Source: Pedobacter sp. KBS0701
Lineage (GTDB): Bacteria > Bacteroidota > Bacteroidia > Sphingobacteriales > Sphingobacteriaceae
DNA: 64,000 nucleotides
Direction of reading: 5' to 3'
NCBI RefSeq assembly: GCF_005938645.2
Contig: NZ_CP042171.1
Location: 2,294,001-2,358,000 of the forward strand
Shown here: piece by piece, positions 1-8,522 of the stretch
How positions within the stretch are numbered: the stretch's first letter is position 1
Layout: each line of letters starts with the position of its first letter
Translations under genes and position numbers: made by a program
The notes under the pieces: generated by a model
Databases searched by the model: none
What the model was told of the DNA's origin: nothing
Seen by the model: the letters and a program-made list of their open reading frames with translations, nothing else

Positions 1-881
1 TTATCAGTACACCATTTCTCTAAATATTTTGCCACAGCTGCCCTTAAATAAGAGTCGCCATCGCTGCCATCCTGCATCTTGCCTTCTTTTAATTTGATGG
101 GTTCTTTTGATAATTGCGTTAAACTATCTTTGCTCAGGTATTTGTACTTATTCATCTGCGCGAGTACCACATTTCTTCTTTCCAGTGCCTTTGCAGGATT
201 TTTAGTTGGATTGTATAAGGTTGTGCCCTTTAACATTCCCACAAGCATAGCTGCATCGGTAGTGGATAAATCTTTGGCCTCTTTATCAAAATAAATCCGG
301 CTCGCTGTTTTTATTCCATAAGTATTATTACCAAATGAAACGGTATTAAGGTACATCGTAATGATGTCGTTTTTAGAGTAATTAGATTCTAATTTTACTG
401 CAGTCTGCCATTCTTTTAATTTTACAATCAATGTTCTTATTAATGGGATTTTAATTAATAATCCCTGTGATTTATTGTAACGTGTACGGTAAAGGTTTTT
501 TGCTAATTGCTGGGTAATGGTACTGGCTCCACCATCCTTTCCTAACCCAATAACAGCGCGGCCAACTGCCTGTACATCAATACCCCAATGTTTATAAAAA
601 CGCACGTCTTCGGTAGCAACCAGCGCATGCAATACACTAGGTGCAATTTCATTATAATTTACAGGGGTTCTGTTTTCTTTAAAGTACCTGCCAATCAGTT
701 TTCCATCGGCAGTATAAAGTTCAGAACCAACACGCAGGGTAGGTGCTTTAATATCCCGAACACTTGGTGAGTAGCCGAAAAGCCACAAAAAGTTTAATTG
801 AAGCGCAGAAAAGAAAATTATTATAAAAAATAAAACTATTGTAGAATAACGTAAGTACTTGTTTTTTATCTCTTTAAACAT
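1..881 (-). CDS. Penicillin-binding protein, GT51 peptidoglycan glycosyltransferase (N-terminal part, cut by window edge)
   Basis: The first 293 codons of a class A-type penicillin-binding protein are present; the reading frame runs open off the left edge, so the transpeptidase half is not visible. The ATG at 879-881 is followed by a short basic stretch and one membrane anchor (about residues 13-35). The GT51 signatures are in order: ATEDVRFYKHWG with the catalytic Glu, GASTITQQLAKNLY, and LESNYSKNDIITMYLN. These belong to the enzyme that polymerises lipid II into glycan strands in the periplasm. A monofunctional transglycosylase is not excluded because the C-terminus is missing. The next gene (1019, plus strand) is divergent, so the 137-bp gap should hold promoters for both. 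Confidence 0.88.
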   Translation of the reverse strand, partial: MFKEIKNKYLRYSTIVLFFIIIFFSALQLNFLWLFGYSPSVRDIKAPTLRVGSELYTADGKLIGRYFKENRTPVNYNEIAPSVLHALVATEDVRFYKHWGIDVQAVGRAVIGLGKDGGASTITQQLAKNLYRTRYNKSQGLLIKIPLIRTLIVKLKEWQTAVKLESNYSKNDIITMYLNTVSFGNNTYGIKTASRIYFDKEAKDLSTTDAAMLVGMLKGTTLYNPTKNPAKALERRNVVLAQMNKYKYLSKDSLTQLSKEPIKLKEGKMQDGSDGDSYLRAAVAKYLEKWCTD

Positions 882-1018
882 ATTGGATAAGATGATCTTT
901 AGGTAAAAGCTGTGGCGTTAAATATAAAAAACTCTATATGCAAATTAACGTATTTAATTTACTTATTTTTTAGTTCTATATTTAAATTATCGACGCATTG
1001 GTTTATCTAAAATAATAC

Positions 1019-1903
1019 ATGATTATGAAAAACGAATTTAAAGGATTAATTGTACAGGGAGATAAGAAATTTTCTTTAAAAAACCATAAAACAGATTTTA
1101 CCGGGGGGTATAACAAAGAAAAAGCTAAAGATGCATTGGTGAATTCGAAAATAGAGCTAAACCACTTACAGGAGAAATTATATGCATCTGGAAAACATTC
1201 GCTTCTGATTATCTTTCAGGCGATGGATGCCGCAGGAAAGGATAGTGCTTTAGAGCACGTAATGAGTGGCTTAAATCCACAGGGATGCCAGGTTTACAGT
1301 TTTAAAGTACCTACCTCTAAAGAATATCAGCATGATTTTTTGTGGAGACATTATAAGGCCTTGCCCGAACGTGGACGGATTGGCATCCATAACCGTTCGC
1401 ATTACGAGAATGTTTTGGTCTGCAAAGTACATCCTGAATATATTTTGAGTGAAAATATTCCGGGTTTTTCAGATGTAAAAAAGGTTAACAAAAATTTTTG
1501 GCAGCAACGTTATAAAAGCATTAAAAACTTTGAGGAACATTTAACCGCCAACGGAACAGTGATTCTGAAATTCTTTTTAAATGTAAGTAAAGCTGAACAG
1601 AAACAGCGCTTTCTGGATCGGATAGAGGATCCAACAAAAAACTGGAAATTTTCTTCCGGGGATATTAAAGAAAGGGCATTGTGGGATAAATATATGGATG
1701 CTTATGAAGATGCGATCAACGCAACAAGTACCGAAGAATTACCTTGGTATATTATACCAGCCGATAAAAAATGGTTTACGCGATTGGCTATTAGTGAGAT
1801 CATTGTAGATAAGTTAAAAAGTTTAGATCTTGAATTTCCGGTACTGGGAGAGGAAGAAACAGCAAAGCTGAGTGAAACCCAAAGTATTTTGCTAAGTGAG
1901 TAA
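1019..1903 (+). CDS. ppk2: PPK2-family polyphosphate kinase
   Basis: This 294-residue protein has the full PPK2 layout. There is a P-loop at about 66-76 (FQAMDAAGKDS), a second conserved block at 120-133 (RIGIHNRSHYENVL, equivalent to the usual IGIFNRSYYE with His for Phe) and the basic VHPEYIL segment after it. PPK2 enzymes transfer phosphate between polyphosphate and nucleoside mono- or diphosphates; the single-domain form of about 290 residues is usually the one that makes ADP/ATP or GDP/GTP from polyphosphate. Which nucleotide is used cannot be told from the sequence. A second ATG lies at codon 3, so the start could be 1025. No clear Shine-Dalgarno is present, as is common in Bacteroidota. 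The stop codon is only a few bases from the 3' end of rnpB on the other strand. Confidence 0.9.
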   Translation: MIMKNEFKGLIVQGDKKFSLKNHKTDFTGGYNKEKAKDALVNSKIELNHLQEKLYASGKHSLLIIFQAMDAAGKDSALEHVMSGLNPQGCQVYSFKVPTSKEYQHDFLWRHYKALPERGRIGIHNRSHYENVLVCKVHPEYILSENIPGFSDVKKVNKNFWQQRYKSIKNFEEHLTANGTVILKFFLNVSKAEQKQRFLDRIEDPTKNWKFSSGDIKERALWDKYMDAYEDAINATSTEELPWYIIPADKKWFTRLAISEIIVDKLKSLDLEFPVLGEEETAKLSETQSILLSE

Positions 1904-1905
1904 AA

Positions 1906-2298
1906 AAATGCAGGTCTATAAGCCGGGTTCTGTTTCCTGATTGCTCAGGCTTCTATCATTTATCCACTATAAACGTTGCCGTTTATCTCTAACGACCTAC
2001 CCACTAACATCGGACGGGCAGCCCTTTATCCCGGCGTAAAGTCGGGATGTTAGCCTATTTGGTCTTTCAACTCCCGGGGTTTACAAACCACTGCAGTCGC
2101 CTGCAATGCTCGTGCGCTCTTACCGCACGTTTTCACCCTTACTCCGATAATCGGAGCGGTATATTTTCTGCTGCACTAATCCGTAATTCAGGTTTTCATT
2201 CCTGAATCCCTTTCCGTTAGAAAGCGGGATGCCCTGCGTTGCCCGGACTTTCCTCTCTTCCGGTTTTACCCGAAACAGCGATAGAACAACCTGCATTT
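1906..2298 (-). ncRNA. rnpB: RNase P RNA (class A)
   Basis: Read on the minus strand, the region opens with AATGCAGGT and closes with ACCTGCATT, a perfect terminal P1 helix. Just inside the 5' end is the universally conserved GAGGAAAGTCCGG block, and near the 3' end is AACCCGGCTTATAGACC, the hallmark 3' core. The span of about 390 nt fits a bacterial class A RNase P RNA, the ribozyme that matures tRNA 5' ends. An ORF of 61 codons crosses it (2120-2305) but is only a by-product. The minus-strand sequence CATCTTTG at about 2301-2308 is one base off the Bacteroidota -7 box and sits just before the RNA. Ends are good to within a few bases. Confidence 0.95.
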
Positions 2299-2386
2299 TG
2301 CGCAAAGATGAGACTTTTTAAGCACAAAGTATCTAAAATATCATTATTGTGATATTTATTCGTTAGTATTTTTATAATAATGAATA

Positions 2387-2809
2387 TTATTTACAATTCT
2401 GCAAATCTTTTGAAACCTTCGAATAAGGAACAAAGCCTTGCTTATTACCAAAAGAATTGGTTACAAAAACCATTACCTGTGCCACATCAATATCAGCCAG
2501 TTCAGGGAAGGCAGGCATTTTTTCTTTGTATTCTTTTCCGTGAATAATCAAAGATTCGTTTGTCCCGTTTTTAATAAAACATGCTAAACGAGATTTGTTT
2601 GTCTTTAAAAATACAGAATCGGTAAGTGGAGGAGCAAGTTTACCTAATCCTTCGCCATTTTCGCCGTGACAATTCTGGCACTTGGCTTTATAAATATCTT
2701 TTCCGTTCGACATGTAATTTTGCAGATCGATGGTTTCCTGGTTTTGGCAGGAAATAATGATGCCTATAACAAAAATGAAAAAGATTGAATTGATGATGTA
2801 CTTGCGCAT
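2387..2809 (-). CDS. Cytochrome c family lipoprotein
   Basis: The 140-residue product begins with a lipoprotein signal (lipobox IISC, Cys21). It carries one c-type haem site, CQNCH at 44-48, with MPAFPEL around residue 99 offering the distal Met ligand. A single small monohaem domain of about 90 residues fits a periplasm-facing, lipid-anchored cytochrome c (class I, cbb3-subunit-like fold). It probably shuttles electrons to a terminal oxidase or other membrane redox complex. It follows the SCO1-like gene after 110 bp on the same strand, and that gap contains one of the dispersed palindromic repeats, so co-transcription is likely but not certain. The partner oxidase is not in the window. Confidence 0.85.
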   Translation of the reverse strand: MRKYIINSIFFIFVIGIIISCQNQETIDLQNYMSNGKDIYKAKCQNCHGENGEGLGKLAPPLTDSVFLKTNKSRLACFIKNGTNESLIIHGKEYKEKMPAFPELADIDVAQVMVFVTNSFGNKQGFVPYSKVSKDLQNCK

Positions 2810-2828
2810 GGATGTTTTGTTATTAAAA

Positions 2829-2910
2829 TCGTTTCGAGCGGAATGAAATGGAGCCGAGAAATCTTTTAAATTAGCTTCAAAGATTTCTCTGCTCCGGTCG
2901 AAATGACGAT
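2829..2910. repeat. Dispersed palindromic intergenic repeat, copy 1
   Basis: The arms TCGTTTCGAGCGGAATG and GCTCCGGTCGAAATGACGA face each other around a short AT-rich centre between two minus-strand genes. The same core recurs through the window, for example at 19342, 31019, 48165, 59354 and 60988. It may fold in RNA and serve as a terminator or attenuator, but no T-run follows. Confidence 0.75.
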
Positions 2911-2919
2911 AAATTCTAT

Positions 2920-3582
2920 TTATTTTTTATATTCAGCTAGTAAAACCGGAATATCTTTTCTCAATTGTTCTACCTGGTCTTCCTTAGTTCCATCGTAAGC
3001 ACCGCGAATTCTCCTGTCCTTATCAATCAAAACAAGGTAACCCTGGTGGATGTAACCGTCTTTAGCAGTACTGTCTTCGCCCACTGCCACTAAGTAATTT
3101 TTCTCGGCCAAAGTATATACGCTATCTTTAGTACCATAAAGAAACTGCCATTTCGGCCCATCAACGCCTAATTTTTGAGCATACTTTTTCAAAACATGGG
3201 GTTTGTCATATTTAAAATCGATCGTGTGTGATACAAACATTACATCAGGATTGGTTTTAAAGTCATTATAAACCGTCATTAAATTACGGTGCATGGTAGG
3301 GCAGATGGTGGTGCAGGAAGTAAAAAAGAAATCGGCCACATAAACTTTGCCATCAGTCGCTTTATTTGTTGTGATCACACTATCCTGGTTTAGGAAAGAC
3401 CAGGCAGGAATGGTTTGGTAAACGGTATCGATTTTTTCTACTCCAGCAGCATCTTTAACGGTTTCGGCATGGCGCTCTCCATAAAAAGGAAGTTTTCTCT
3501 CTTGTTTGCACGACGCGAATAATAAACCTGCGCCTATTAGGATTGTGATGTAGCTGATATTTTTCATTGTGTTATAATTCAA
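2920..3582 (-). CDS. SCO1/SenC family copper chaperone-like lipoprotein
   Basis: The 220-residue protein has a lipoprotein signal (FASC, Cys25) and a thioredoxin-like SCO domain. The CxxxC motif, SCTTICP, puts Cys at 90 and 94, and the downstream conserved His lies in YIHQGYLVLID at about 178. These three are the copper ligands of SCO proteins, which deliver Cu to the CuA site of cytochrome oxidase or act as thiol reductases for it. The better start may be Met6 (3567), which gives a tighter signal peptide. It lies 39 bp after the PepSY gene and before the cytochrome c gene. The neighbourhood supports a copper or respiratory role for the group. Confidence 0.88.
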   Translation of the reverse strand: MNYNTMKNISYITILIGAGLLFASCKQERKLPFYGERHAETVKDAAGVEKIDTVYQTIPAWSFLNQDSVITTNKATDGKVYVADFFFTSCTTICPTMHRNLMTVYNDFKTNPDVMFVSHTIDFKYDKPHVLKKYAQKLGVDGPKWQFLYGTKDSVYTLAEKNYLVAVGEDSTAKDGYIHQGYLVLIDKDRRIRGAYDGTKEDQVEQLRKDIPVLLAEYKK

Positions 3583-3621
3583 TAATTGATTAATATGTTC
3601 AAATGTACTGTATTTTGTTTT

Positions 3622-5142
3622 TTACTTTTTTATAAAAATCATTAAGCCGAGCAAGCTAACGGTTAAAATTAACAAGGCCACTAATAAGATAAAGAAATCG
3701 CGAAAGTTTTTCCCTGCCCAATCCAGGTAATGGAATTTGTGCAAAAAAGCAAAAGAATACCCTTCGTAACGATCGGCATCTGCAATTTTTGCAGCTAAAC
3801 GGGATGTTTTGGTGTCGATATATAAGTTAGTGTGATTGGGAGTGTTATACGTTAGTTTTACAACAGGGAGGCGTTTAAAAACAAACCCATATTCTCTATC
3901 ATCGAATTTATAGAGTACGCTGGTTTTTATTAGTTTCGATTTGCAAATGTCATTTTCAGTAGCGTTTGAACTACAACATTCCATTTCTGGCTCTTCTGTA
4001 TCTTCTGATTTGTTTTCAAATTTATTCGCTAAAAATTTAGCGTATTCGAGATTACCGTTGTTGAGTTTCGAACTATCTTTTGCATTTATATAAATCGTTT
4101 CTTCCGGCAGATCTTCGGTTTTATTGTAGAATACCTGAAAATATACCTGTTTTTTAAACTTTACAAGGGAAATATTGCTCAGCCTGTCCAAATCTAAATT
4201 TAAAATGTTATTGGGTATTTTAAGTTCACTAATATTGATGGTTGGCTGGTAAACTACATTTTGAATGGTATTTAATTTAAGCTTATTCATAATATGGTAA
4301 GCTCCGCTAAATGCAAAGGTTAATGTTAATAAAGAAATGCAAATCCCAATCTGACGGTGATAAAGCCTTAAAAAACCAATTTTGCTTCCCTTTTTTGGTT
4401 TTTTAAATTTTTTCCAGAGCACACCATAAATTAAAATGCCACTTAAAGCAGATAAAGCAATAATGGACAATAAAGCCACCATAATACAAGTTTTAACGAT
4501 GTTATTACTGATTGCTTCTAAAAATGACCAGCTATGAAAATTATCAAACAGCCATAAAAAGGTTTTTCTTGCATCAGTATTAAACGTAGCCAATTGAGAT
4601 GAGGCTGTTTCTACATAAACATCCATGGCATCTTTTCGGTTAAAACTTACTTTCCAAACCGGAAGATATCTGTTTACATATTTATATTGCTGACTAAAGT
4701 CTGTTTGAACAGTAATTGATTTGATTTTGCTCGTACTATCTGCAATAAAATAACGAGCCAGGTATTCAGCATAAAGTTTGTCTCCATTGCTTAATGCTAT
4801 TCCGGTTGTGGTATTAAAGTAGTGTAAATCTCCCTTAATACTTTTTAGCTGATAATAGGTTTGCTGATTGAAATTTACTATCCTGAAGTTTTTAAACTCC
4901 TGGATATTATTTTTACGCAAAACATCCTGAAATGTGAGTTGAATCTGCCCCTTATCGATGGATTTTGGTACTAAAATCTGATGGGCAATTTGCGGCTTAA
5001 ACCAGTTGGATAAAAAAGGATGCATCAATCCGGATAATGTCCAAAAAATAACAGGAATAACCGTAATAAGACCAATAGTACGATGCCATTTGTACATATT
5101 ACGCTTGACAATTTGTTTAAGATTTGATGTTTTATTATTCAT
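3622..5142 (-). CDS. PepSY-associated transmembrane protein
   Basis: This 506-residue inner-membrane protein has an N-terminal membrane helix (about 19-43), a large periplasmic part, two central helices (about 215-240 and 260-285), a second periplasmic part and a last helix near the C-terminus. This is the repeated helix/PepSY architecture of the PepSY_TM family, often found beside TonB receptors for iron or other metals and sometimes acting as a ferric reductase-like component. An acidic, cysteine-rich insert (EPEMECCSSNATENDIC, about 385-401) sits in the second periplasmic part and could bind a metal. It is 74 bp downstream of the TonB receptor on the same strand. The substrate is not determined by the sequence. 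Confidence 0.82.
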   Translation of the reverse strand: MNNKTSNLKQIVKRNMYKWHRTIGLITVIPVIFWTLSGLMHPFLSNWFKPQIAHQILVPKSIDKGQIQLTFQDVLRKNNIQEFKNFRIVNFNQQTYYQLKSIKGDLHYFNTTTGIALSNGDKLYAEYLARYFIADSTSKIKSITVQTDFSQQYKYVNRYLPVWKVSFNRKDAMDVYVETASSQLATFNTDARKTFLWLFDNFHSWSFLEAISNNIVKTCIMVALLSIIALSALSGILIYGVLWKKFKKPKKGSKIGFLRLYHRQIGICISLLTLTFAFSGAYHIMNKLKLNTIQNVVYQPTINISELKIPNNILNLDLDRLSNISLVKFKKQVYFQVFYNKTEDLPEETIYINAKDSSKLNNGNLEYAKFLANKFENKSEDTEEPEMECCSSNATENDICKSKLIKTSVLYKFDDREYGFVFKRLPVVKLTYNTPNHTNLYIDTKTSRLAAKIADADRYEGYSFAFLHKFHYLDWAGKNFRDFFILLVALLILTVSLLGLMIFIKK

Positions 5143-5216
5143 CTTTAAAATTTTTATTTTAAATGAAAGAGGTAAAATGAAAACCTGACGCTATCTGATT
5201 AAATCTTTTGGTAATT

Positions 5217-7544
5217 CTATTTTTTTCCTGCAAAGTTATATTGGATTCCGAACACAAATGTTCTTGGTGCCGCAGGAGTAAAGGTGCTAGTATCTGTTGC
5301 ATTATTTCCTCTGGTAACATTTGTTGCGTAAAGTGTATTTCCTAAATTCATTACATTACTATATACTTCGACACCTTTAATTTTATACCCAATCCGGTAG
5401 TTTAGTAGCGTATAACCATCATATTTAACTGTGTTTATCTGATTTTGGTAATAAGAAGATAAATATTGCAACTCTACAGACATCCGCAGATTTGGCAATT
5501 GTTTTGGATAGTAGTTTAACTCTGTGTTGTATACCCAGCGTGGCGCAGATGGCATTTCGTAATTGTTCAGGTTCTGTAAAGCATCTTTAGGATTATCACT
5601 TACCTGAAAATTGATGAATTTGTGTATGGCAACTGTACCGCCAAAACGGAAAGAAAATTGCGGATTGGGATTAGCGGTTATGCCAAATTCAATTCCACGA
5701 TGCAAAGTTTTTCCTGCCGATTGATAATCGGTTGAATTATCTGGTTGACGGATACTTAGCAACTCATTTTTGCCATCCATTTGGTAAATAGCAATATCAG
5801 CATAAACTTTATGGTTAAAGAATGTTGCCCAACCTCCAAGCTCGTAATTCTGGAAAGTTGCAGGCTCCAAATTGTAATAGAACTGGGCAGGACTGGTATT
5901 AGGCTTTGCCCTAAAAATTGCAGTTAAAGCGGTTGGCGAAAAACCCTGTGCGTAATTGGCATATAGCCCTTTCTCCTGATCGATCTGATAAGTTACCCCA
6001 ATTTTAGGCGTTAACTTACTGTATGCTTTTTCACCAGCGCTGTTATCTAAATTATTGATATAAGTAAAGCTCATCCTGTCGTATCGGAGACCTGTAGAAA
6101 ATCTTATTTTTTTTACCGGTTCGAAATCATATTGCAGATAACTTGCTGCATTGCGGATTTTAGCGTTGTAGTTAGCCAATTGAATATCCGGACGTTCTTC
6201 TTTAAGGCTGTATTTTTCAACTGATTTTCCATCAGGACGAACTTGTGCATTTAAATCAGTTTGATACGCCCAATAATCGTTTGGAGAATAATCAAACATG
6301 GCTCCGGCAATTAATTTTGAATTTAAGAAATTGAAATGTTGACTGTGCTGCGCAATAACACCATAACTGTTGAAATTGTTAGCATTAATTTGACCAGTTG
6401 CAGTAGTTTGGCCTGTTTTCCATCTGATACCATAGGAAGGATTTTGTCCTAATTCATCGTTTCTGTTAAAAATGGTAACAAATGATTTGGCATTTTCATT
6501 CCATTCATGTTCAAGGGTTAACCGTGTTCTATTCGCATCCGATTTGCGGTAAGCGAAATCAGATGTGCTCAGGTAATTTCTGCTATAAAAAGCAATACTA
6601 TCTACACTACCACTCATTTGGGAGTTGTATTTACCGTAAATAAAATTACCAATTAAGCGTGTTTTAGGAGTGAAATTATATTCTAAGCGAGCATTTACTG
6701 TTTGTTTATTATAATCAGAAGCGGTCATCCAAGAATTGGTTTGTTTACTGGTTAAACCTCCTACATAGAATCCAAATTTTCCAATTGTGGCACCCGTACC
6801 AAACTGAAAGCGCTTATATCCCCAGTTATCAAATTGAAATCCTGCTTTAGCAGTGGGAACTATTGTTGGTCTTTGCATAATAAAATTAACAGCACCACCA
6901 ATAGCTTCTGGTCCGTATATGGATGAAACCGGACCTTTTACAACTTCGATAGAACTAACCGTATATTGATTAACTTGTAAAAGGGCATTGTGATTAAAAA
7001 CACCCATCGGACGAATAGGAACACCATCTTCCATATATAGATAATATGGATTGGTTGTAATTGGCTGTCGGATAGACATCATGTGTTGTTCATTGCCTAA
7101 ATCAACCATTAAAACACCAGGCGTCTTATTTACCACCTCGAATAAAGTGGTGGCTTTCGTTTCGTCGATTAATTTAGCACTAAGTTTAGTTATTGCAATG
7201 GGCGTTTCGCTACGTAACGAAGCTTCTCTATTTGCCGTAACCATAACACTCTGCAAAGATCTGGAATCTGGTGTTAATTCTATATTTTGATTATTGTAAG
7301 CTTTAATTTCTACATTTTTATAACTGATGCAGCTAATTAAAATATCTGGTGAAAGCTGGCTGCAAGTTAATTCGAAATAACCTTCATTGTTGGTTTTTGT
7401 AGCATTAACGCTATTTTTTTCCTTAACCAGCGCAGCAACAACAGGTTCCTTTGTTTGTGTATCGTATATTTTTCCTTTAATCGTTTGGGCGTATGCGGCA
7501 ATATTAAGGCATAACAAAATGCCTGTTAGTATTTTGAATTTCAT
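5217..7544 (-). CDS. TonB-dependent outer membrane receptor
   Basis: The 775-residue protein has a signal peptide ending about AYAQ (residue 20). A carboxypeptidase-regulatory-like beta domain follows (about 21-95), then a plug domain with VVKGPVSSIYGPEAIGGAVNF, and a beta-barrel ending in FGIQYNF, a typical C-terminal barrel strand with terminal aromatic. Such receptors import scarce ligands (metal chelates, haem, cobalamin) with energy from TonB/ExbBD. It is not of the longer SusC type. The neighbours on both sides (Cys/His-rich small protein, PepSY, SCO1, cytochrome c) point to a metal, with copper or iron as the best guesses. I cannot name the ligand. Confidence 0.88.
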   Translation of the reverse strand: MKFKILTGILLCLNIAAYAQTIKGKIYDTQTKEPVVAALVKEKNSVNATKTNNEGYFELTCSQLSPDILISCISYKNVEIKAYNNQNIELTPDSRSLQSVMVTANREASLRSETPIAITKLSAKLIDETKATTLFEVVNKTPGVLMVDLGNEQHMMSIRQPITTNPYYLYMEDGVPIRPMGVFNHNALLQVNQYTVSSIEVVKGPVSSIYGPEAIGGAVNFIMQRPTIVPTAKAGFQFDNWGYKRFQFGTGATIGKFGFYVGGLTSKQTNSWMTASDYNKQTVNARLEYNFTPKTRLIGNFIYGKYNSQMSGSVDSIAFYSRNYLSTSDFAYRKSDANRTRLTLEHEWNENAKSFVTIFNRNDELGQNPSYGIRWKTGQTTATGQINANNFNSYGVIAQHSQHFNFLNSKLIAGAMFDYSPNDYWAYQTDLNAQVRPDGKSVEKYSLKEERPDIQLANYNAKIRNAASYLQYDFEPVKKIRFSTGLRYDRMSFTYINNLDNSAGEKAYSKLTPKIGVTYQIDQEKGLYANYAQGFSPTALTAIFRAKPNTSPAQFYYNLEPATFQNYELGGWATFFNHKVYADIAIYQMDGKNELLSIRQPDNSTDYQSAGKTLHRGIEFGITANPNPQFSFRFGGTVAIHKFINFQVSDNPKDALQNLNNYEMPSAPRWVYNTELNYYPKQLPNLRMSVELQYLSSYYQNQINTVKYDGYTLLNYRIGYKIKGVEVYSNVMNLGNTLYATNVTRGNNATDTSTFTPAAPRTFVFGIQYNFAGKK

Positions 7545-7690
7545 TCTTTAAAAATTGGGTGGTAATTAATAGTTTAAAACTAACCAGCGTGATAGCATTT
7601 GTATTTTATAGATAAACATGGTAGCATTAATGCCTGATTGGCATAAACTGGTGCTTTCTATTTTGTGTTATGAGTGGTTATAATTAAAAA

Positions 7691-8062
7691 TTAACCCAAT
7701 TTTGGAGGATGGAAAATGGATATCGAAAGATCTTTAACCGGTTTTTCGATGTAAAGATTTTCTGAAGTGATAATAAAATAGGAAATATGATGATTTAATG
7801 CAACAGTCTGAAATCTGGGTTCTGCCTCTATAACTCTTTTAAGGTTTTCCTGAACCTGCTTGTTTTTACCATCAAGCTCTTTTAGTTTTTTAGCCAGGAA
7901 ACACTGTCCGTCGCAATGGAGTTCAGGATGTTCTTTGTTAATACAGAATACACTCGTAATATACTCTTTGTTCATTTTGTAGCCCGAATAAATCGCCAAT
8001 TGCATGAAACCATTAGAAACGGTACAGGTAATTAAAAGATATATGAGGACTTTTTTGAACAT
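7691..8062 (-). CDS. Small Cys/His-motif protein upstream of TonB receptor
   Basis: The 123-residue product has an N-terminal hydrophobic segment (about 4-27), either a signal peptide or a membrane anchor. A compact motif follows with C40, H45, H49, C50 and C54 (CINKEHPELHCDGQC). A charged helical stretch comes next and then a short C-terminal part with HH. Small Bacteroidota proteins with this kind of motif are often encoded near TonB receptors and copper-related genes, but I know of no tested function. The five potential ligands within 15 residues suggest binding of a soft metal in the periplasm. It is the first gene of the minus-strand run that ends with the cytochrome c gene, 146 bp before the receptor. 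Confidence 0.7.
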   Translation of the reverse strand: MFKKVLIYLLITCTVSNGFMQLAIYSGYKMNKEYITSVFCINKEHPELHCDGQCFLAKKLKELDGKNKQVQENLKRVIEAEPRFQTVALNHHISYFIITSENLYIEKPVKDLSISIFHPPKLG

Positions 8063-8147
8063 TTTAATTGCGCTGCAAAAGTATTAAAGAATTTGGTTGC
8101 AGCAAAGAAAAATAAAAATTGGCTGATTTTAAATTTTAAAGTAGAAC

Positions 8148-8522
8148 TTAAACTCTATAAAGTATAATATCTTCCAGGAATTTAAAGCCTTTAAGATTTA
8201 ATGTATAAAGTTTTAAATCATGAAATATTGCGGTAGATGCAATTAAAGCATCTGGAAGATTAAGATTGTGTGATGAAGAAAATTGCTCCACTAATTTTAC
8301 TGCTTGTGTGGATATTGGGGAAGAAATGGCTAGGACCACTAAATTATTGATATCTTTTCTGATTAAACTTAACTCTTTTTTGTTTCTGGCTCCATAAAGT
8401 AATTCTGCACAGGTAACATCTGAAATTGCAACGCTATTTTGACCAATGTTTTTAAAAGTTTCGATGACGGTATCATTTCCTTTATAAATTTTAATAAAGA
8501 TGTTTGTATTAAACAGAACCAT
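8148..8522 (-). CDS. VapC-like PIN-domain toxin, probably inactive
   Basis: The 124-residue PIN domain starts best at the ATG 8520-8522, which overlaps the antitoxin stop as TAATG; a start 12 bases upstream is also open. PIN toxins cleave RNA with a cluster of acidic residues. Here the first expected Asp (LFDTN in relatives) is Asn: the sequence reads VLFNTNIF. The Glu in CAELLYGA and the Asp in LPDALIAST are kept, while the usual last acidic position is also Asn (LYTLNLKGF), as happens in some relatives. Loss of the first Asp should weaken or abolish metal binding. The adjacent antitoxin gene has a premature stop, so the module looks defunct. Confidence 0.8.
   Translation of the reverse strand: MVLFNTNIFIKIYKGNDTVIETFKNIGQNSVAISDVTCAELLYGARNKKELSLIRKDINNLVVLAISSPISTQAVKLVEQFSSSHNLNLPDALIASTAIFHDLKLYTLNLKGFKFLEDIILYRV

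Noticed and set aside
2120..2305. 61-codon minus-strand ORF
   Set aside because: It lies wholly within RNase P RNA, whose conserved blocks and P1 helix explain the sequence.
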